From: Gemmatales bacterium
GTDB lineage: Bacteria > Planctomycetota > Planctomycetia > Gemmatales > HRBIN36
Direction: 5' to 3'
Length of the DNA: 37,198 nt
Assembly: GCA_025055835.1 (NCBI GenBank)
Contig: JANWWR010000015.1
Location: forward strand, 1-37,198
In this document: positions 1 through 9,901 of the stretch, one piece after another
How the letters are laid out: the number at the start of each line of letters is the position of its first letter
How positions within the stretch are numbered: the first letter of the stretch is position 1
Made by a program: the position numbers and the translations under genes
The notes under the pieces: generated by a model
What the model was told of the DNA's origin: nothing
Seen by the model: the letters and a program-made list of their open reading frames with translations, nothing else
Database searches by the model: none

Positions 1-1
1 G

Positions 2-2455
2 CGGACGCTGAAAGCCCGCGATCTGTGGGACCAGATCGCCTACGCCGCCTGGTCGTGTGCCGATCCGGGCATCCAGTTCGACACCACGATCAACGAATGG
101 CACACCTGCCCCGCCGACGGCCGCATCAACGCCAGCAATCCCTGTTCCGAATATCTTTTCCTCGACGATACGGCGTGCAATCTGGCGTCGCTCAACCTGA
201 TGAGCTTCGTCCGGCAGAGCCGACCGGGAGAAAAGGAACCGGAGCAGTGGTTCGACGTGGACAGCTTCCGGCACGCCTGTCGGTTGTGGACGCTGGTGCT
301 GGAAATCTCGGTGTACATGGCCCAGTTCCCGTCCGTGGCCGTGGCCCGCAAGTCGTTCGACTTCCGCACCCTCGGTCTGGGCTACGCCAATCTGGGCACG
401 CTGCTGATGGTCCGCGGCATCCCCTATGACTCGCCGCAGGGTCGGGCCATCTGCGGAGCGATCACCTGCCTGATGCACTCTGCATCCTATGCCGCCTCCG
501 CCGAGATCGCCGCCAATCTCGGGCCGTTCCCCCGCTTCGAGGCCAATCGCGAGGCCATGCTGCGGGTCATCCGCAATCATCGTCGGGCCGCTTATCTGTT
601 CTGCCCCGACAATGAGAAAGGGCCGCACGCTCCCCGTCCCATGGCCGGGGGACCGACCGACTCCGTCGGCGAGTACGAATGCCTCTCAATCCGGCCCGTG
701 GGCATCGATCCCGAACACTGTCCCCGGTTTCTCCTCGAAGCCGCTCGGGCCGAAGCGGATCGGATGTTGGAACTCGGCGAACAGCACGGCTACCGCAACG
801 CTCAGGTGACGTGCATCGCACCGACGGGGACCATCGGCCTCGTGATGGACTGCGACACCACCGGCGTCGAACCGGACTTCGCCCTGGTCAAGTTCAAGAA
901 GCTCGCGGGGGGCGGGTATTTCAAGATCATCAACTCCTCGATTCCGCCGGCCCTGGCTCGGCTCGGCTACGCGCCGGACGAGATCGAAGAGATCGTCCGC
1001 TACGTCCGCGGTTCGGGAACGCTGAAGACCTGCCCGCACATCAACCCGGCCACATTGAAAGCCCAGGGTTTCACGGACGAGATGATCGAAACCGTGGAAA
1101 AAGTGCTGCCCGGAGTCTTCGAACTGCGTTTCGCCTTCACCCGCTGGATCCTCGGCGATGAGAATCTCAAGACCCATCTGGGCATCACCGACCAGCAACT
1201 CAACGACCCGAAGTTCGATCTGCTGACCGCCCTGGGCTTCACGGCGGAACAGATCGCCGAGGCCAACGACCACGTGTGCGGCACCATGACCATCGAAGGC
1301 GCTCCGCATCTCAAGCTGGAGCATTACCCGGTCTTCGACTGCGCCAACAAATGTGGCCGCATCGGCAAGCGGTTTTTGTCCGCGGAATCGCACATCCGCA
1401 TGATGGCCGCCGCTCAGCCGTTCATCAGCGGAGCGATCAGCAAGACCATCAACATGCCGCACGAGGCGACCATCGAGGACGTCAAGGAAGCGTACCTGCT
1501 CAGTTGGCGGCTGATGCTCAAGGCCATCGCCCTGTACCGCGACGGCTCGAAGCTCAGTCAGCCGCTCAACACGGTGAGCGATTCCGTGCTGGCCCAGGAA
1601 CTGGCCGCCCTGGCCGAGGAAGAGACTCACGAACCGAAGGCCGAGCCGGTCCGCATCGCCGAGAAGATTGTCCATCGCTACATCGCCCGGCGTCGTCGGC
1701 TGCCGGATCGTCGGGCCGGGTACACGCAGAAGGCCCGCATCGGCAACCACAAAATCTACATCCGCACGGGCGAATACGAGGACGGCACCCTGGGCGAAAT
1801 CTTCCTCGACATGCACAAGGAAGGGGCGGCCTTCCGGTCGTTGATGAACTGCTTTGCCATCTGCGTCAGCATCGGCCTCCAGCACGGCGTGCCCCTGGAG
1901 GAATTCGTGGATGCCTTCCTGTTCACCCGTTTCGAGCCGAACGGCGTCGTCCAGGGCAACCCGCACATCAAGATGACCACTTCGATCATCGACTACATCT
2001 TCCGCGAATTGGCCATCACCTACCTGGGCCGCTACGACCTGGCTCACGTCGGCGAGGAGGACCTGCGAGCCGACGCCCTGCACCGCGAGGAACCCGCCAA
2101 TGAGCCGGAGTTCGAGGGCGAGGAGGTTGTCGTGGAGCGGGTCGTGGAGCCAGGCGAGGAGGAGCCGAAACCGCCCAAGTCGGAGGCCTTCAAAACCCCG
2201 CGGACCAAGCATCTGCATCCCGTTCCGCCGGGCAATGGCCACCGACCGGCCGGTTCACCCAGCGTGGGCAACGGCGGGGCGAAACCAGCCGGTCCGCCGC
2301 TGTTGTCCCAGACCAGCCTAGCCGAGGAGATCCGCCAAGCCCGGATGAAGGGCTACGAGGGGGATCCCTGCTCCGAGTGCGGCCAGCTGACCTTGGTCCG
2401 GAGTGGGGCCTGTCTGAAATGCGACACCTGCGGGGCTACCAGCGGCTGCGGATGA
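2..2455 (+). CDS. nrdJ: Vitamin B12-dependent (class II) ribonucleoside-diphosphate reductase, 5'-truncated by the window edge
   Basis: Reduces ribonucleotides to deoxyribonucleotides with adenosylcobalamin as radical source; cytoplasmic. The frame is open from base 2, so the true start lies left of the window; 817 residues are visible. The start of the visible part carries the conserved NPCSE segment followed by CNLASLNL, and the barrel signature [14 protein letters not shown] is encoded around 1418-1459. The C-terminal third resembles the TSCPD-type domain usual in NrdJ (around 1740-2040). It is followed by an acidic, proline-rich linker and a cysteine-rich tail with CSEC, CLKC and a final CGATSGCG, which fits the redox-active tail that re-reduces the active site. 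The gene is monocistronic as far as visible and is followed by 287 bp before groES. The family assignment is firm; only the N-terminus is missing. Confidence 0.95.
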   Translation, partial: RTLKARDLWDQIAYAAWSCADPGIQFDTTINEWHTCPADGRINASNPCSEYLFLDDTACNLASLNLMSFVRQSRPGEKEPEQWFDVDSFRHACRLWTLVLEISVYMAQFPSVAVARKSFDFRTLGLGYANLGTLLMVRGIPYDSPQGRAICGAITCLMHSASYAASAEIAANLGPFPRFEANREAMLRVIRNHRRAAYLFCPDNEKGPHAPRPMAGGPTDSVGEYECLSIRPVGIDPEHCPRFLLEAARAEADRMLELGEQHGYRNAQVTCIAPTGTIGLVMDCDTTGVEPDFALVKFKKLAGGGYFKIINSSIPPALARLGYAPDEIEEIVRYVRGSGTLKTCPHINPATLKAQGFTDEMIETVEKVLPGVFELRFAFTRWILGDENLKTHLGITDQQLNDPKFDLLTALGFTAEQIAEANDHVCGTMTIEGAPHLKLEHYPVFDCANKCGRIGKRFLSAESHIRMMAAAQPFISGAISKTINMPHEATIEDVKEAYLLSWRLMLKAIALYRDGSKLSQPLNTVSDSVLAQELAALAEEETHEPKAEPVRIAEKIVHRYIARRRRLPDRRAGYTQKARIGNHKIYIRTGEYEDGTLGEIFLDMHKEGAAFRSLMNCFAICVSIGLQHGVPLEEFVDAFLFTRFEPNGVVQGNPHIKMTTSIIDYIFRELAITYLGRYDLAHVGEEDLRADALHREEPANEPEFEGEEVVVERVVEPGEEEPKPPKSEAFKTPRTKHLHPVPPGNGHRPAGSPSVGNGGAKPAGPPLLSQTSLAEEIRQARMKGYEGDPCSECGQLTLVRSGACLKCDTCGATSGCG

Positions 2456-2742
2456 GGCTTGGTCCCACAACTGCTTGAAGTTCTGACCCCGGCCCGACCA
2501 ATCCCCCCTGTCTTCTGCCAAATCGGCAGCGGAGAGTCGGCGGAACGCCACGGTTGGCAGGTGGGTGACGGCCTCCGGGGCTTGTCTTGAAAGCGAAAGC
2601 CCAAAGATAGACTGGACTTCCGAACAATTCCGAGGAGGGCACGGAAGTTGCTCAAGTTTGGCGTCACGCTGAGAGTGTTTTTGCGGGGTCTTCCCGCGGT
2701 TGGTGCCTTTGCAGTCTGACTCGCCAGAAAGGAGACCAGCGA
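2456..2742 (+). other. Intergenic region upstream of groES, no clear heat-shock operator
   Basis: These 287 bp separate nrdJ from groES. I see no CIRCE inverted repeat (TTAGCACTC-N9-GAGTGCTAA). A sigma32-like -35 string CTTGAAA occurs at 2586-2592, but the next C-rich string (2600-2602) is only 7 bp away, too close for a sigma32 promoter. A good Shine-Dalgarno, GGAG at 2731-2734, lies 8 bp before the groES ATG. No gene is visible here on either strand. Confidence 0.5.
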
Positions 2743-3033
2743 ATGAACTTGAAGCCATTGGGCGACCGCATCGTAGTGCAGCGGCAGGAAGCGGGAGAGA
2801 AGACCAAGGGCGGAATCATTCTTCCTGACACGGCCAAGGAGAAGCCGCAGATCGGCAAGGTCCTGGCCGTCGGTGATGGCAAGATTCTCAAGGATGGACG
2901 GGTGCAGCCGCTCCAGGTCAAGAAGGGCGATACGGTTCTGTTCAGCTCCTACGCCGGCGACGAGTTCAAGCTGGGCAATGAGAAGGTGCTGTTGATGCGG
3001 GAAGAGGACGTGCTGGCCGTGGTGGAGGAGTGA
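2743..3033 (+). CDS. groES: Co-chaperonin GroES (Hsp10)
   Basis: Forms the heptameric lid on GroEL that closes the folding chamber; cytoplasmic. At 96 residues it has the normal family length. It opens with the typical LKPLGDRIVVQR strand. The mobile loop that contacts GroEL reads EKTKGGIILPDTAKEKPQ, and the GKVLAVGDGK and GDTVLFSSYAGDEFK blocks are in the expected order. The start at 2743 is supported by GGAG 8 bp upstream. It lies 87 bp before groEL in the same orientation, the classical chaperonin operon order. No HrcA/CIRCE site is visible, so any heat regulation must use another mechanism. Confidence 0.97.
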   Translation: MNLKPLGDRIVVQRQEAGEKTKGGIILPDTAKEKPQIGKVLAVGDGKILKDGRVQPLQVKKGDTVLFSSYAGDEFKLGNEKVLLMREEDVLAVVEE

Positions 3034-3090
3034 TCCTCACGAAATGGCCCTTTGCGGTTTGCCAGCAGGTTTTATCCCTACATGGTTTAA

Positions 3091-4743
<1,653 letters not shown>

Positions 4744-4782
4744 TGCCGTTTGATGCTCATCAAAGGCTCGGAGACAAAAAGC

Positions 4783-4820
4783 GAGGCGGGCTGCTTCCAG
4801 GCAACCCGCCTCCTCATTTT
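4783..4820. terminator. Bidirectional rho-independent terminator between groEL and the BON-domain gene
   Basis: An 8-bp GC-rich stem GAGGCGGG (4783-4790) pairs with CCCGCCTC (4805-4812). The plus strand is followed by CTCATTTT. The minus strand is followed by a T-run, because AAAAA lies just left of the stem at about 4776-4780. It sits between two convergent genes and can end both. Confidence 0.8.
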
Positions 4821-4851
4821 CCAGGAACCGACGTCGTGGAAGGCTTCCACC

Positions 4852-5256
4852 CTAATCGCCGATGACCCGCAGGTTGTCCCGGACAGACTCGCCACCTGGA
4901 ACCGAACGGGCAAGTTCCAAAGCCCGCAACCGCTGTGTCTCTTCCCGAACCGTGCCCGTTAAAACGATCTGATCGTTTTCAATTTGCACTCGAATACTTG
5001 CCCCTCGCAGGGAAGCATCCTGGCGAAGCCGCTCTTCGATCAAGCGCGGAAGCGTCAGGCGATTCCGAGTCTGTTTCCACGTGTCAGCATCCAGACCGAG
5101 TTCCGCACCGATTTGAGCCGAGGCTTGACGGGCCTTGTCCCAGGCCTTGCCGGTGACCCGCTCGATCTTCTTGACCTCCTGTTCCGAACAACCCAGACAA
5201 ACCAGAAGGCCAAGCAGCAGCAGCAACGGTCTGACCCGGGATCCCTCACGATTCAT
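4852..5256 (-). CDS. Small BON-domain lipoprotein
   Basis: A 134-residue protein predicted to be exported and lipid-anchored. After a short basic N-terminus (MNREGSRVRP) comes a leucine-rich stretch ending in LVCLGC, a lipobox-like site with the lipidated cysteine at about residue 23. The C-terminal half (about 65-134) reads as a BON domain: IEERLRQDASLRG, IRVQIENDQIVLTGTVREE, VRDNLRVI. BON domains are found in OsmY-type proteins and are thought to bind membranes or phospholipids. I chose the start at 5256 because it puts the signal peptide at the very N-terminus; an in-frame upstream extension to 5346 would bury it behind 30 residues. It is divergent from the HD-GYP gene and convergent with groEL. 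The precise role is unknown. Confidence 0.75.
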   Translation of the reverse strand: MNREGSRVRPLLLLLGLLVCLGCSEQEVKKIERVTGKAWDKARQASAQIGAELGLDADTWKQTRNRLTLPRLIEERLRQDASLRGASIRVQIENDQIVLTGTVREETQRLRALELARSVPGGESVRDNLRVIGD

Positions 5257-5319
5257 CTCGCCATTCACTCCGCGACCCAGAAAGCCCTTTGACCCAGCAT
5301 CGGCTTGATTGCGGCCAAA

Positions 5320-5334
5320 GGTGAAAGATTCACC
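5320..5334. promoter_or_regulatory. Perfect short inverted repeat in a divergent promoter region
   Basis: GGTGAA-AGA-TTCACC is a 6-bp perfect inverted repeat with a 3-bp centre, in the 160 bp between the divergent BON-lipoprotein and HD-GYP genes. It could be an operator for a dimeric repressor, but the protein that would bind is unknown and a chance occurrence is possible. Confidence 0.3.
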
Positions 5335-5416
5335 GCGGGGAATCATGACTTTTCGGTATCACAGGAATTAAACGGGATTTTTTGGCCAGCTTCGACATTT
5401 AAGAAAAAGTCAAGCT

Positions 5417-7138
5417 ATGTTTGCAGCGATGGAGTCCCCCCGGCAAACGCTCAAGGAACGGGAACAAAGGTCGGACGGTTGGGTGGTGTGGAGCATGGGC
5501 CGTCGCCGTGTTCTCCTGCGTGGAATCAGTCCGGAAGCCCAGGGGAGGACCTGGGAGTCCTCCTCACTTCTCCGCCTGGGACGCTTGGAAAGTCTCGAGG
5601 TGGTTCTCACCGACGCCTCCGTGAGCCGACGTCACGCCGAGGTCGAGTATCTGAATGGCGTCTGGGTCGTTCGGGATCTGGGCAGCACCAACGGCACGTT
5701 CCTCAATCAGGTCCGGGTCGGCCGGGTGGATCAACGGCTCAAGGCCGGTGACGTCCTCCAATGCGGCAACGTCGCTTTGCGGGTTGAGGTGGCCGAGGCG
5801 GAGTCAGGCACCGAGCCGGGGCTGAGCGACAGCACGATGCGGATCGAGTTGTCCACTCGGCATTCGTGGGAAATGGCCTTGGAGTTGTGGGCCTGCGAAG
5901 GGGTGCGGGACGACCTCAGCCGGGACCGCATGTTGCGGTTGCTGCGAATCGGACGGGACTTCGGCCAGATCGCTTCGCTGGACGCCCTGCTGGAGTCGAT
6001 CCTTCGGGAGGCTGTCGCCGCGTTAAAGGCCCAGGGCGGGGCGATCCTCCTGCTGGACGAGCACTCGAGTCGGCTCGAACAGCGGGCCGTGGTGCCGGCC
6101 TCCCGGCTGAATCAGGCCCCGACCTTGATGTTCGACCTGGCCGAGCGGGCTTTGCGGCAGGGCGAATCCCTGATCTCGCACGACACGCGGGCCGACCTCG
6201 ACTCCGTCCTCCGCCGTCTCCTGGCCGATTCGACCCCAGCCTACGTCATCTGTGCCCTGCTGCGAACGCCGAGCCGACGCCTGGGCATTCTGCAAGTGGA
6301 CCGCGGACCCAAACAAATGCCGTTTACGGAAGCGGACCTGCGTCTGGCAGACGCTTTGGCAGCCAGTGTCAGCAGCGTCATCGCCTCCGTGGCGGCCCTG
6401 TTGGATCGGGAACGCGACCTGCTCGTGCAAACGCTGACGGCTTTGGCTCAGGCCGTCGAACTCCGTGACGACTACACCGGCAGCCACACGCAGCGGGTCA
6501 CTGACTACGCCATGCTGCTGGCGGAAAGACTCCAACTCGGCGCGCAGGACCGTTACCACCTTCAGATCGGCACGCCCCTCCACGACATCGGCAAGATCGG
6601 CATCTCCGACGCCATCCTCCGCAAACCAGCCGGGCTGACGCCGGATGAAATCGAATACATGAAGACGCACACGGTCAAAGGCTCGGCCATGATCGAGATG
6701 ATTCCGCACCTGGCCCCGATCATCCCGATTGTGCGGAACCATCATGAGCGGTGGGACGGCCTGGGATACCCGGACGGACTGCGGGGCGTGGGCATTCCGC
6801 ATCTGGCCCGCATCGTCGCCGTGGCCGACGCGTTCGACGCCATGACCACAGACCGGCCGTACCGTCCCAGCCTGGCCGTGGACCAGGCCCTGAACGTCAT
6901 TGAGCAGGAAGCCGGGCGACAGTTCGATCCCGATTTCGCCCTCGCCTTCGTGGCCATGCGCGATACCCTGGAGGACATCGTTCGCCAGAATCGGCAAATG
7001 CACGAAACCTGGTCCCGCAACGAACTGCTGCGGATGCTGGAAGGCAACGAGGGAGCGCCAAGCTCTCGACGACGTACCACGGCCATTCCCCGAGCATCGT
7101 TGGCCGCCATCAAGGACAAGCTCTCGCAGGCTTCCTAG
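5417..7138 (+). CDS. FHA-GAF-HD-GYP signalling protein, predicted cyclic-di-GMP phosphodiesterase
   Basis: A 573-residue cytoplasmic signalling protein with three parts. Residues about 48-122 form an FHA domain that binds phosphothreonine peptides, with GRLESLEVVL, SVSRRHAEV and DLGSTNGTFLN. Residues about 180-310 look like a GAF sensor domain. Residues about 345-540 are an HD-GYP domain with HDIGKIGI (catalytic H389-D390), HHERWDGLGYPDGL (the GYP triplet at 450-452) and DAFDAMTTDRPYRPS. All key HD-GYP residues are present, so phosphodiesterase activity on c-di-GMP or a related cyclic dinucleotide is expected from the family. The FHA module suggests that Ser/Thr kinase signalling controls it (inference). 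There is no obvious Shine-Dalgarno before 5417; an alternative ATG lies at 5429. No cognate kinase or GGDEF gene is nearby. Confidence 0.9.
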   Translation: MFAAMESPRQTLKEREQRSDGWVVWSMGRRRVLLRGISPEAQGRTWESSSLLRLGRLESLEVVLTDASVSRRHAEVEYLNGVWVVRDLGSTNGTFLNQVRVGRVDQRLKAGDVLQCGNVALRVEVAEAESGTEPGLSDSTMRIELSTRHSWEMALELWACEGVRDDLSRDRMLRLLRIGRDFGQIASLDALLESILREAVAALKAQGGAILLLDEHSSRLEQRAVVPASRLNQAPTLMFDLAERALRQGESLISHDTRADLDSVLRRLLADSTPAYVICALLRTPSRRLGILQVDRGPKQMPFTEADLRLADALAASVSSVIASVAALLDRERDLLVQTLTALAQAVELRDDYTGSHTQRVTDYAMLLAERLQLGAQDRYHLQIGTPLHDIGKIGISDAILRKPAGLTPDEIEYMKTHTVKGSAMIEMIPHLAPIIPIVRNHHERWDGLGYPDGLRGVGIPHLARIVAVADAFDAMTTDRPYRPSLAVDQALNVIEQEAGRQFDPDFALAFVAMRDTLEDIVRQNRQMHETWSRNELLRMLEGNEGAPSSRRRTTAIPRASLAAIKDKLSQAS

Positions 7139-7155
7139 GCAGTCGGCGGATCAGT

Positions 7156-8022
7156 TTACCGTTTACGTCCCCGAGCCACCCGCGGTCTGCCGGCACTATC
7201 AGCCATGGGGGCCTGAACTTCCAGTCCAGCAGCTTCCATTCGCTTGGCGGCTTCCATCTGCTGATTCGGAGAGGTTTCGAGCAGAAGCCATCCGCCCGGA
7301 TTTAGCAACGGAGGCGCTTCCGCGATCAGGCGTTGGATCACGGCCAAACCGTCCGGTCCGCCATCCAGAGCGATTCGCGGTTCGAAAGCGCGGACGGTCT
7401 GGGCGAGAGTTTCGATTTCTGCCGTGGGAATGTAGGGCGGATTACTGATGATCAGGTCAAAACGGGCATTGGCGTCGAGAGGCTCGAACAGGTCCCCTTG
7501 AAGGAAGCGGACGCGGCTTGCCACTCCGTGGCGGACGGCGTTTCGGCGGGCCACCTCCAGCGCTTCGGCACTGCGATCCGTGGCTGTGACTTCGGCAGAT
7601 GGCAGATGCTTTGCCAGCGCGATGGCTACCGCTCCCGATCCGGTGCCGATTTCGAGGAGGGAACAACCCGGCGCAGCAGCTTCCAGGGTGGCCAGGACCA
7701 GTGTTTCGGTGTCTGGCCGGGGAATCAGAACTGCTGGGGAAACCTCGAACTCCAGCGAGAAAAACTCCTTAACGCCGACCAGATAGGCGACGGGGCATCC
7801 CTCGAGACGTTGGCGGACCAATTCGCGGAAGCGATTTCGGACCGATTCCTCAGCGACCTCGTCGAACCGAGTGTACAGTTCGATGCGTTTGCATCCCTGA
7901 GCATGGGCCAGGAGGACTTCCGCCTCCAGGCGTGGCGCTTCGAATCCCTGCTTGGCGAAGTGATTGGTGGTCCAGGTTAAAAGTCGTCCCAGCGTCCAGG
8001 GTTGCTCGGCGACACGGCTCAT
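7156..8022 (-). CDS. prmC: Peptide chain release factor N5-glutamine methyltransferase
   Basis: Methylates the glutamine of the GGQ motif in release factors RF1 and RF2, using S-adenosylmethionine. The 288 residues carry an N-terminal helical substrate-binding domain, the SAM-binding loop EIGTGSG (124-130), and the diagnostic NPPY catalytic motif (194-197). Fifteen bp separate the prfA stop from its start, and AAAGGA lies in that gap, so prfA and prmC are cotranscribed as in many bacteria. It converges with the HD-GYP gene with only 17 bp between the two stops and no hairpin terminator. Confidence 0.95.
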   Translation of the reverse strand: MSRVAEQPWTLGRLLTWTTNHFAKQGFEAPRLEAEVLLAHAQGCKRIELYTRFDEVAEESVRNRFRELVRQRLEGCPVAYLVGVKEFFSLEFEVSPAVLIPRPDTETLVLATLEAAAPGCSLLEIGTGSGAVAIALAKHLPSAEVTATDRSAEALEVARRNAVRHGVASRVRFLQGDLFEPLDANARFDLIISNPPYIPTAEIETLAQTVRAFEPRIALDGGPDGLAVIQRLIAEAPPLLNPGGWLLLETSPNQQMEAAKRMEAAGLEVQAPMADSAGRPRVARGRKR

Positions 8023-8037
8023 GCATCCATCCTTTGA

Positions 8038-9135
8038 TTACGCCGGTTGCTTCTCCGTCTTGGCCGATTGGGCCAGTTCCGACAACCGCTGCCGTTTGTC
8101 GTAGTCCATCAAAGCCCGAATCAATTCGCCGAGGTTGCCCATCATGATGCTGTCGAGTTGGTAGAGGTTGAGATTGATGCGGTGGTCGGTGACGCGATTC
8201 TGCGGGAAGTTGTAGGTGCGGATGCGTTCAGAGCGGTCGCCGCTGCCGATCTGGCCGCGTCGTTCCGCCGCTCGCGCTGCCTGCTCCTTGGCCTGAAGCT
8301 GCTCGTAGATGCGGGTCCGCAGCATACGCCAGGCCTGGGCTTTGTTCTTGTGTTGGCTGCGTTCGGAGCGGCACTCGGCGACGGTGCCGGTGGGCAGGTG
8401 CGTCAACCGGACGCCGCTTTGCGTCTTGTTCTGATGCTGACCGCCCGGTCCGCCGGAGCAGAACGTATCCACCCGGACATCCTCGGGGCGGATTTCGACC
8501 TGGATTTCACTGGGTTCGGGTAGGACGGCCACCGTGGCGGCGGAGGTATGGATGCGGCCCTGGGTTTCCGTCTTGGGCACTCGCTGAACGCGATGGCCAC
8601 CGCTCTCGTAACGCAGGTGCCGATAGACGCCTTCGCCACTGACGCTGAAGCTGACCTCCTTCAAGCCGCCCAGTTCCGTGGCGTTGTAATCCAGTTCTTC
8701 GACCGTCCAGCCCATGTCCCGGGCATAGCGGACGTACATTTCGTACAAATCCCGTGCGAACAGGGCCGCCTCATCTCCGCCGGTTCCTGCCCGAATCTCC
8801 ATGATGACACTGTCGAAATCCTGTTCCGGATCGACAAGGAGCAGGTCCTCCAGCTTGCCGATCAGTTGGTCCTCCCGCTTCTTGAGTCCCTGCAACTCCT
8901 CCTCGGCATAGGCCCGCATGTCCGGGTCCTTCTCGGCGGCGACGAGGGCCTCGGCGGTCTCGATCTCCTGGCGGAGCTTCTTGTACTCAAGATAGGGCTT
9001 GGCGAGCTTTGCGAGCGCACCATGTTCCTTCGCCAGTTGGGAGTAGCGATTGCCGTCGGCGGCGACGGCGGGATCGGCCAACAGGCGTTCGATTTCCTGG
9101 AATCGGTTCAGGGCCTCTTCAAGTTTCGGATACAT
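8038..9135 (-). CDS. prfA: Peptide chain release factor 1
   Basis: Recognises UAA and UAG in the ribosomal A site and triggers peptide release. The 365 residues show the RF1 layout: an N-terminal coiled coil (1-100), RAGTGGDEA at about 115-123, the stop-codon tripeptide of PxT type as PKT (187-189), followed by [15 protein letters not shown], and the catalytic GGQ (231-233) inside [12 protein letters not shown]. PxT identifies RF1 rather than RF2, which has SPF. It is the first gene of prfA-prmC. There is no strong Shine-Dalgarno before the ATG at 9135. The upstream stretch holds a cluster of palindromic repeats. Confidence 0.96.
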   Translation of the reverse strand: MYPKLEEALNRFQEIERLLADPAVAADGNRYSQLAKEHGALAKLAKPYLEYKKLRQEIETAEALVAAEKDPDMRAYAEEELQGLKKREDQLIGKLEDLLLVDPEQDFDSVIMEIRAGTGGDEAALFARDLYEMYVRYARDMGWTVEELDYNATELGGLKEVSFSVSGEGVYRHLRYESGGHRVQRVPKTETQGRIHTSAATVAVLPEPSEIQVEIRPEDVRVDTFCSGGPGGQHQNKTQSGVRLTHLPTGTVAECRSERSQHKNKAQAWRMLRTRIYEQLQAKEQAARAAERRGQIGSGDRSERIRTYNFPQNRVTDHRINLNLYQLDSIMMGNLGELIRALMDYDKRQRLSELAQSAKTEKQPA

Positions 9136-9173
9136 GGGTCGCTCAAAACTCTAAACGAACACTTCTCGGCGGG

Positions 9174-9292
9174 CAGCCGGCGTCAGTCGGCTGGTATCCC
9201 CCGGGCATGCAGCCGGCGTCAGCCGGCTGGTAATGTTCCACCGAGCAGCCCGCTGAAAACACCGGGCGAGCAACCAGCGTAAGCTGGCTGGT
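9174..9292. repeat. Cluster of three REP-like 22-bp palindromic repeats
   Basis: Three related units lie at 9174-9195, 9210-9231 and 9271-9292 between rpmE and prfA. The middle copy contains AGCCGGC-GTCA-GCCGGCT, a perfect 7-bp stem with a 4-base loop. Copy 1 replaces one G-C pair by a G-T wobble. Copy 3 carries a paired change (G-C to A-T) that keeps the stem, plus one mismatch. Each copy is followed by TGGT, GGGC or GAGC strings precede the copies, and a degenerate fourth unit may lie around 9243-9270. The arrangement resembles bacterial REP elements. A role as transcription attenuator upstream of prfA or as a dispersed repeat family cannot be decided from this window. Confidence 0.75.
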
Positions 9293-9380
9293 CCTCTCCA
9301 CTCAGCAGTCAAAAAACTACGGATCGCGATCGGCTCGGCACCCCGGGCCTGTCCGCGATCCGCAGGGGTCTGTCCGCAAG

Positions 9381-9614
9381 CTACTTAGGCGCTTCTTCGT
9401 TGCCTTTCTTCCGCTGGTCCCAGTTGTACTTCCGCTGGAACTTCTCGACGCGGCCGGTGGTGTCCACGAACTTCATCTTGCCGGTGAAGAACGGATGGCA
9501 CGCGGAGCAGATTTCCACGGTGATCTGCTTGCGGGTACTGCGGGTCGTGAAGCGATTGCCGCAACCGCAAACGACCGTGGCTTCGACGTATTCCGGATGG
9601 ATGCCCGACTTCAT
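9381..9614 (-). CDS. rpmE: 50S ribosomal protein L31, zinc-binding form
   Basis: Component of the large ribosomal subunit near the central protuberance. The 77 residues open with [16 protein letters not shown] and contain a zinc-ligand set C16, C18, C36, C39 (CGC and CSAC), so it is the C+ form that binds zinc. The core [24 protein letters not shown] matches the family. The C-terminus is slightly extended and charged. It has its own promoter about 45 bp upstream and lies 245 bp upstream of prfA on the same strand, with the palindromic repeats in between. Confidence 0.96.
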   Translation of the reverse strand: MKSGIHPEYVEATVVCGCGNRFTTRSTRKQITVEICSACHPFFTGKMKFVDTTGRVEKFQRKYNWDQRKKGNEEAPK

Positions 9615-9657
9615 GACTGGTACCGTTCCCTATTTAGATTGCCTGAACAATGCGGGG

Positions 9658-9686
9658 ATTCTATGCCCCTGCCGTGGCGGTGACAA
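9658..9686 (-). promoter_or_regulatory. Sigma70-type promoter of rpmE
   Basis: On the minus strand TTGTCA (9686-9681; 5 of 6 matches to TTGACA) is separated by exactly 17 bp from TAGAAT (9663-9658; 5 of 6 matches to TATAAT). Transcription would start near 9651, giving a leader of about 37 nt before the rpmE ATG at 9614. Confidence 0.6.
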
Positions 9687-9901
9687 TTCCGACCGGGGAA
9701 GCAAGCGACCCGCTCATTTCCCATTTTATCCCGTCCCGCGCTTCCCGTCGCATTCCTTGGCCAACCCATCGAGAAAAACCGCTGCCAAAGGAATCTGAAC
9801 CGGGGTGATTAGTCGCTAAAGGCCGATATTGAGTAAAGGCCGCTTCTTCCACCCCGACAGACACCGGGGCCTGAAGCCGAACGGGAAAGGACCGTCAGCG
9901 T

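Noticed and set aside
2586..2602. sigma32-like CTTGAAA followed by CCC upstream of groES
   Set aside because: The spacing of 7 bp is much shorter than the 11-16 bp needed, and the -10 part does not match.
8559..8577. RF1 codon-recognition tripeptide PKT instead of PAT
   Set aside because: RF1 tolerates different residues at the middle position (PxT); the flanking sequence is standard, so no change in stop-codon use is implied.
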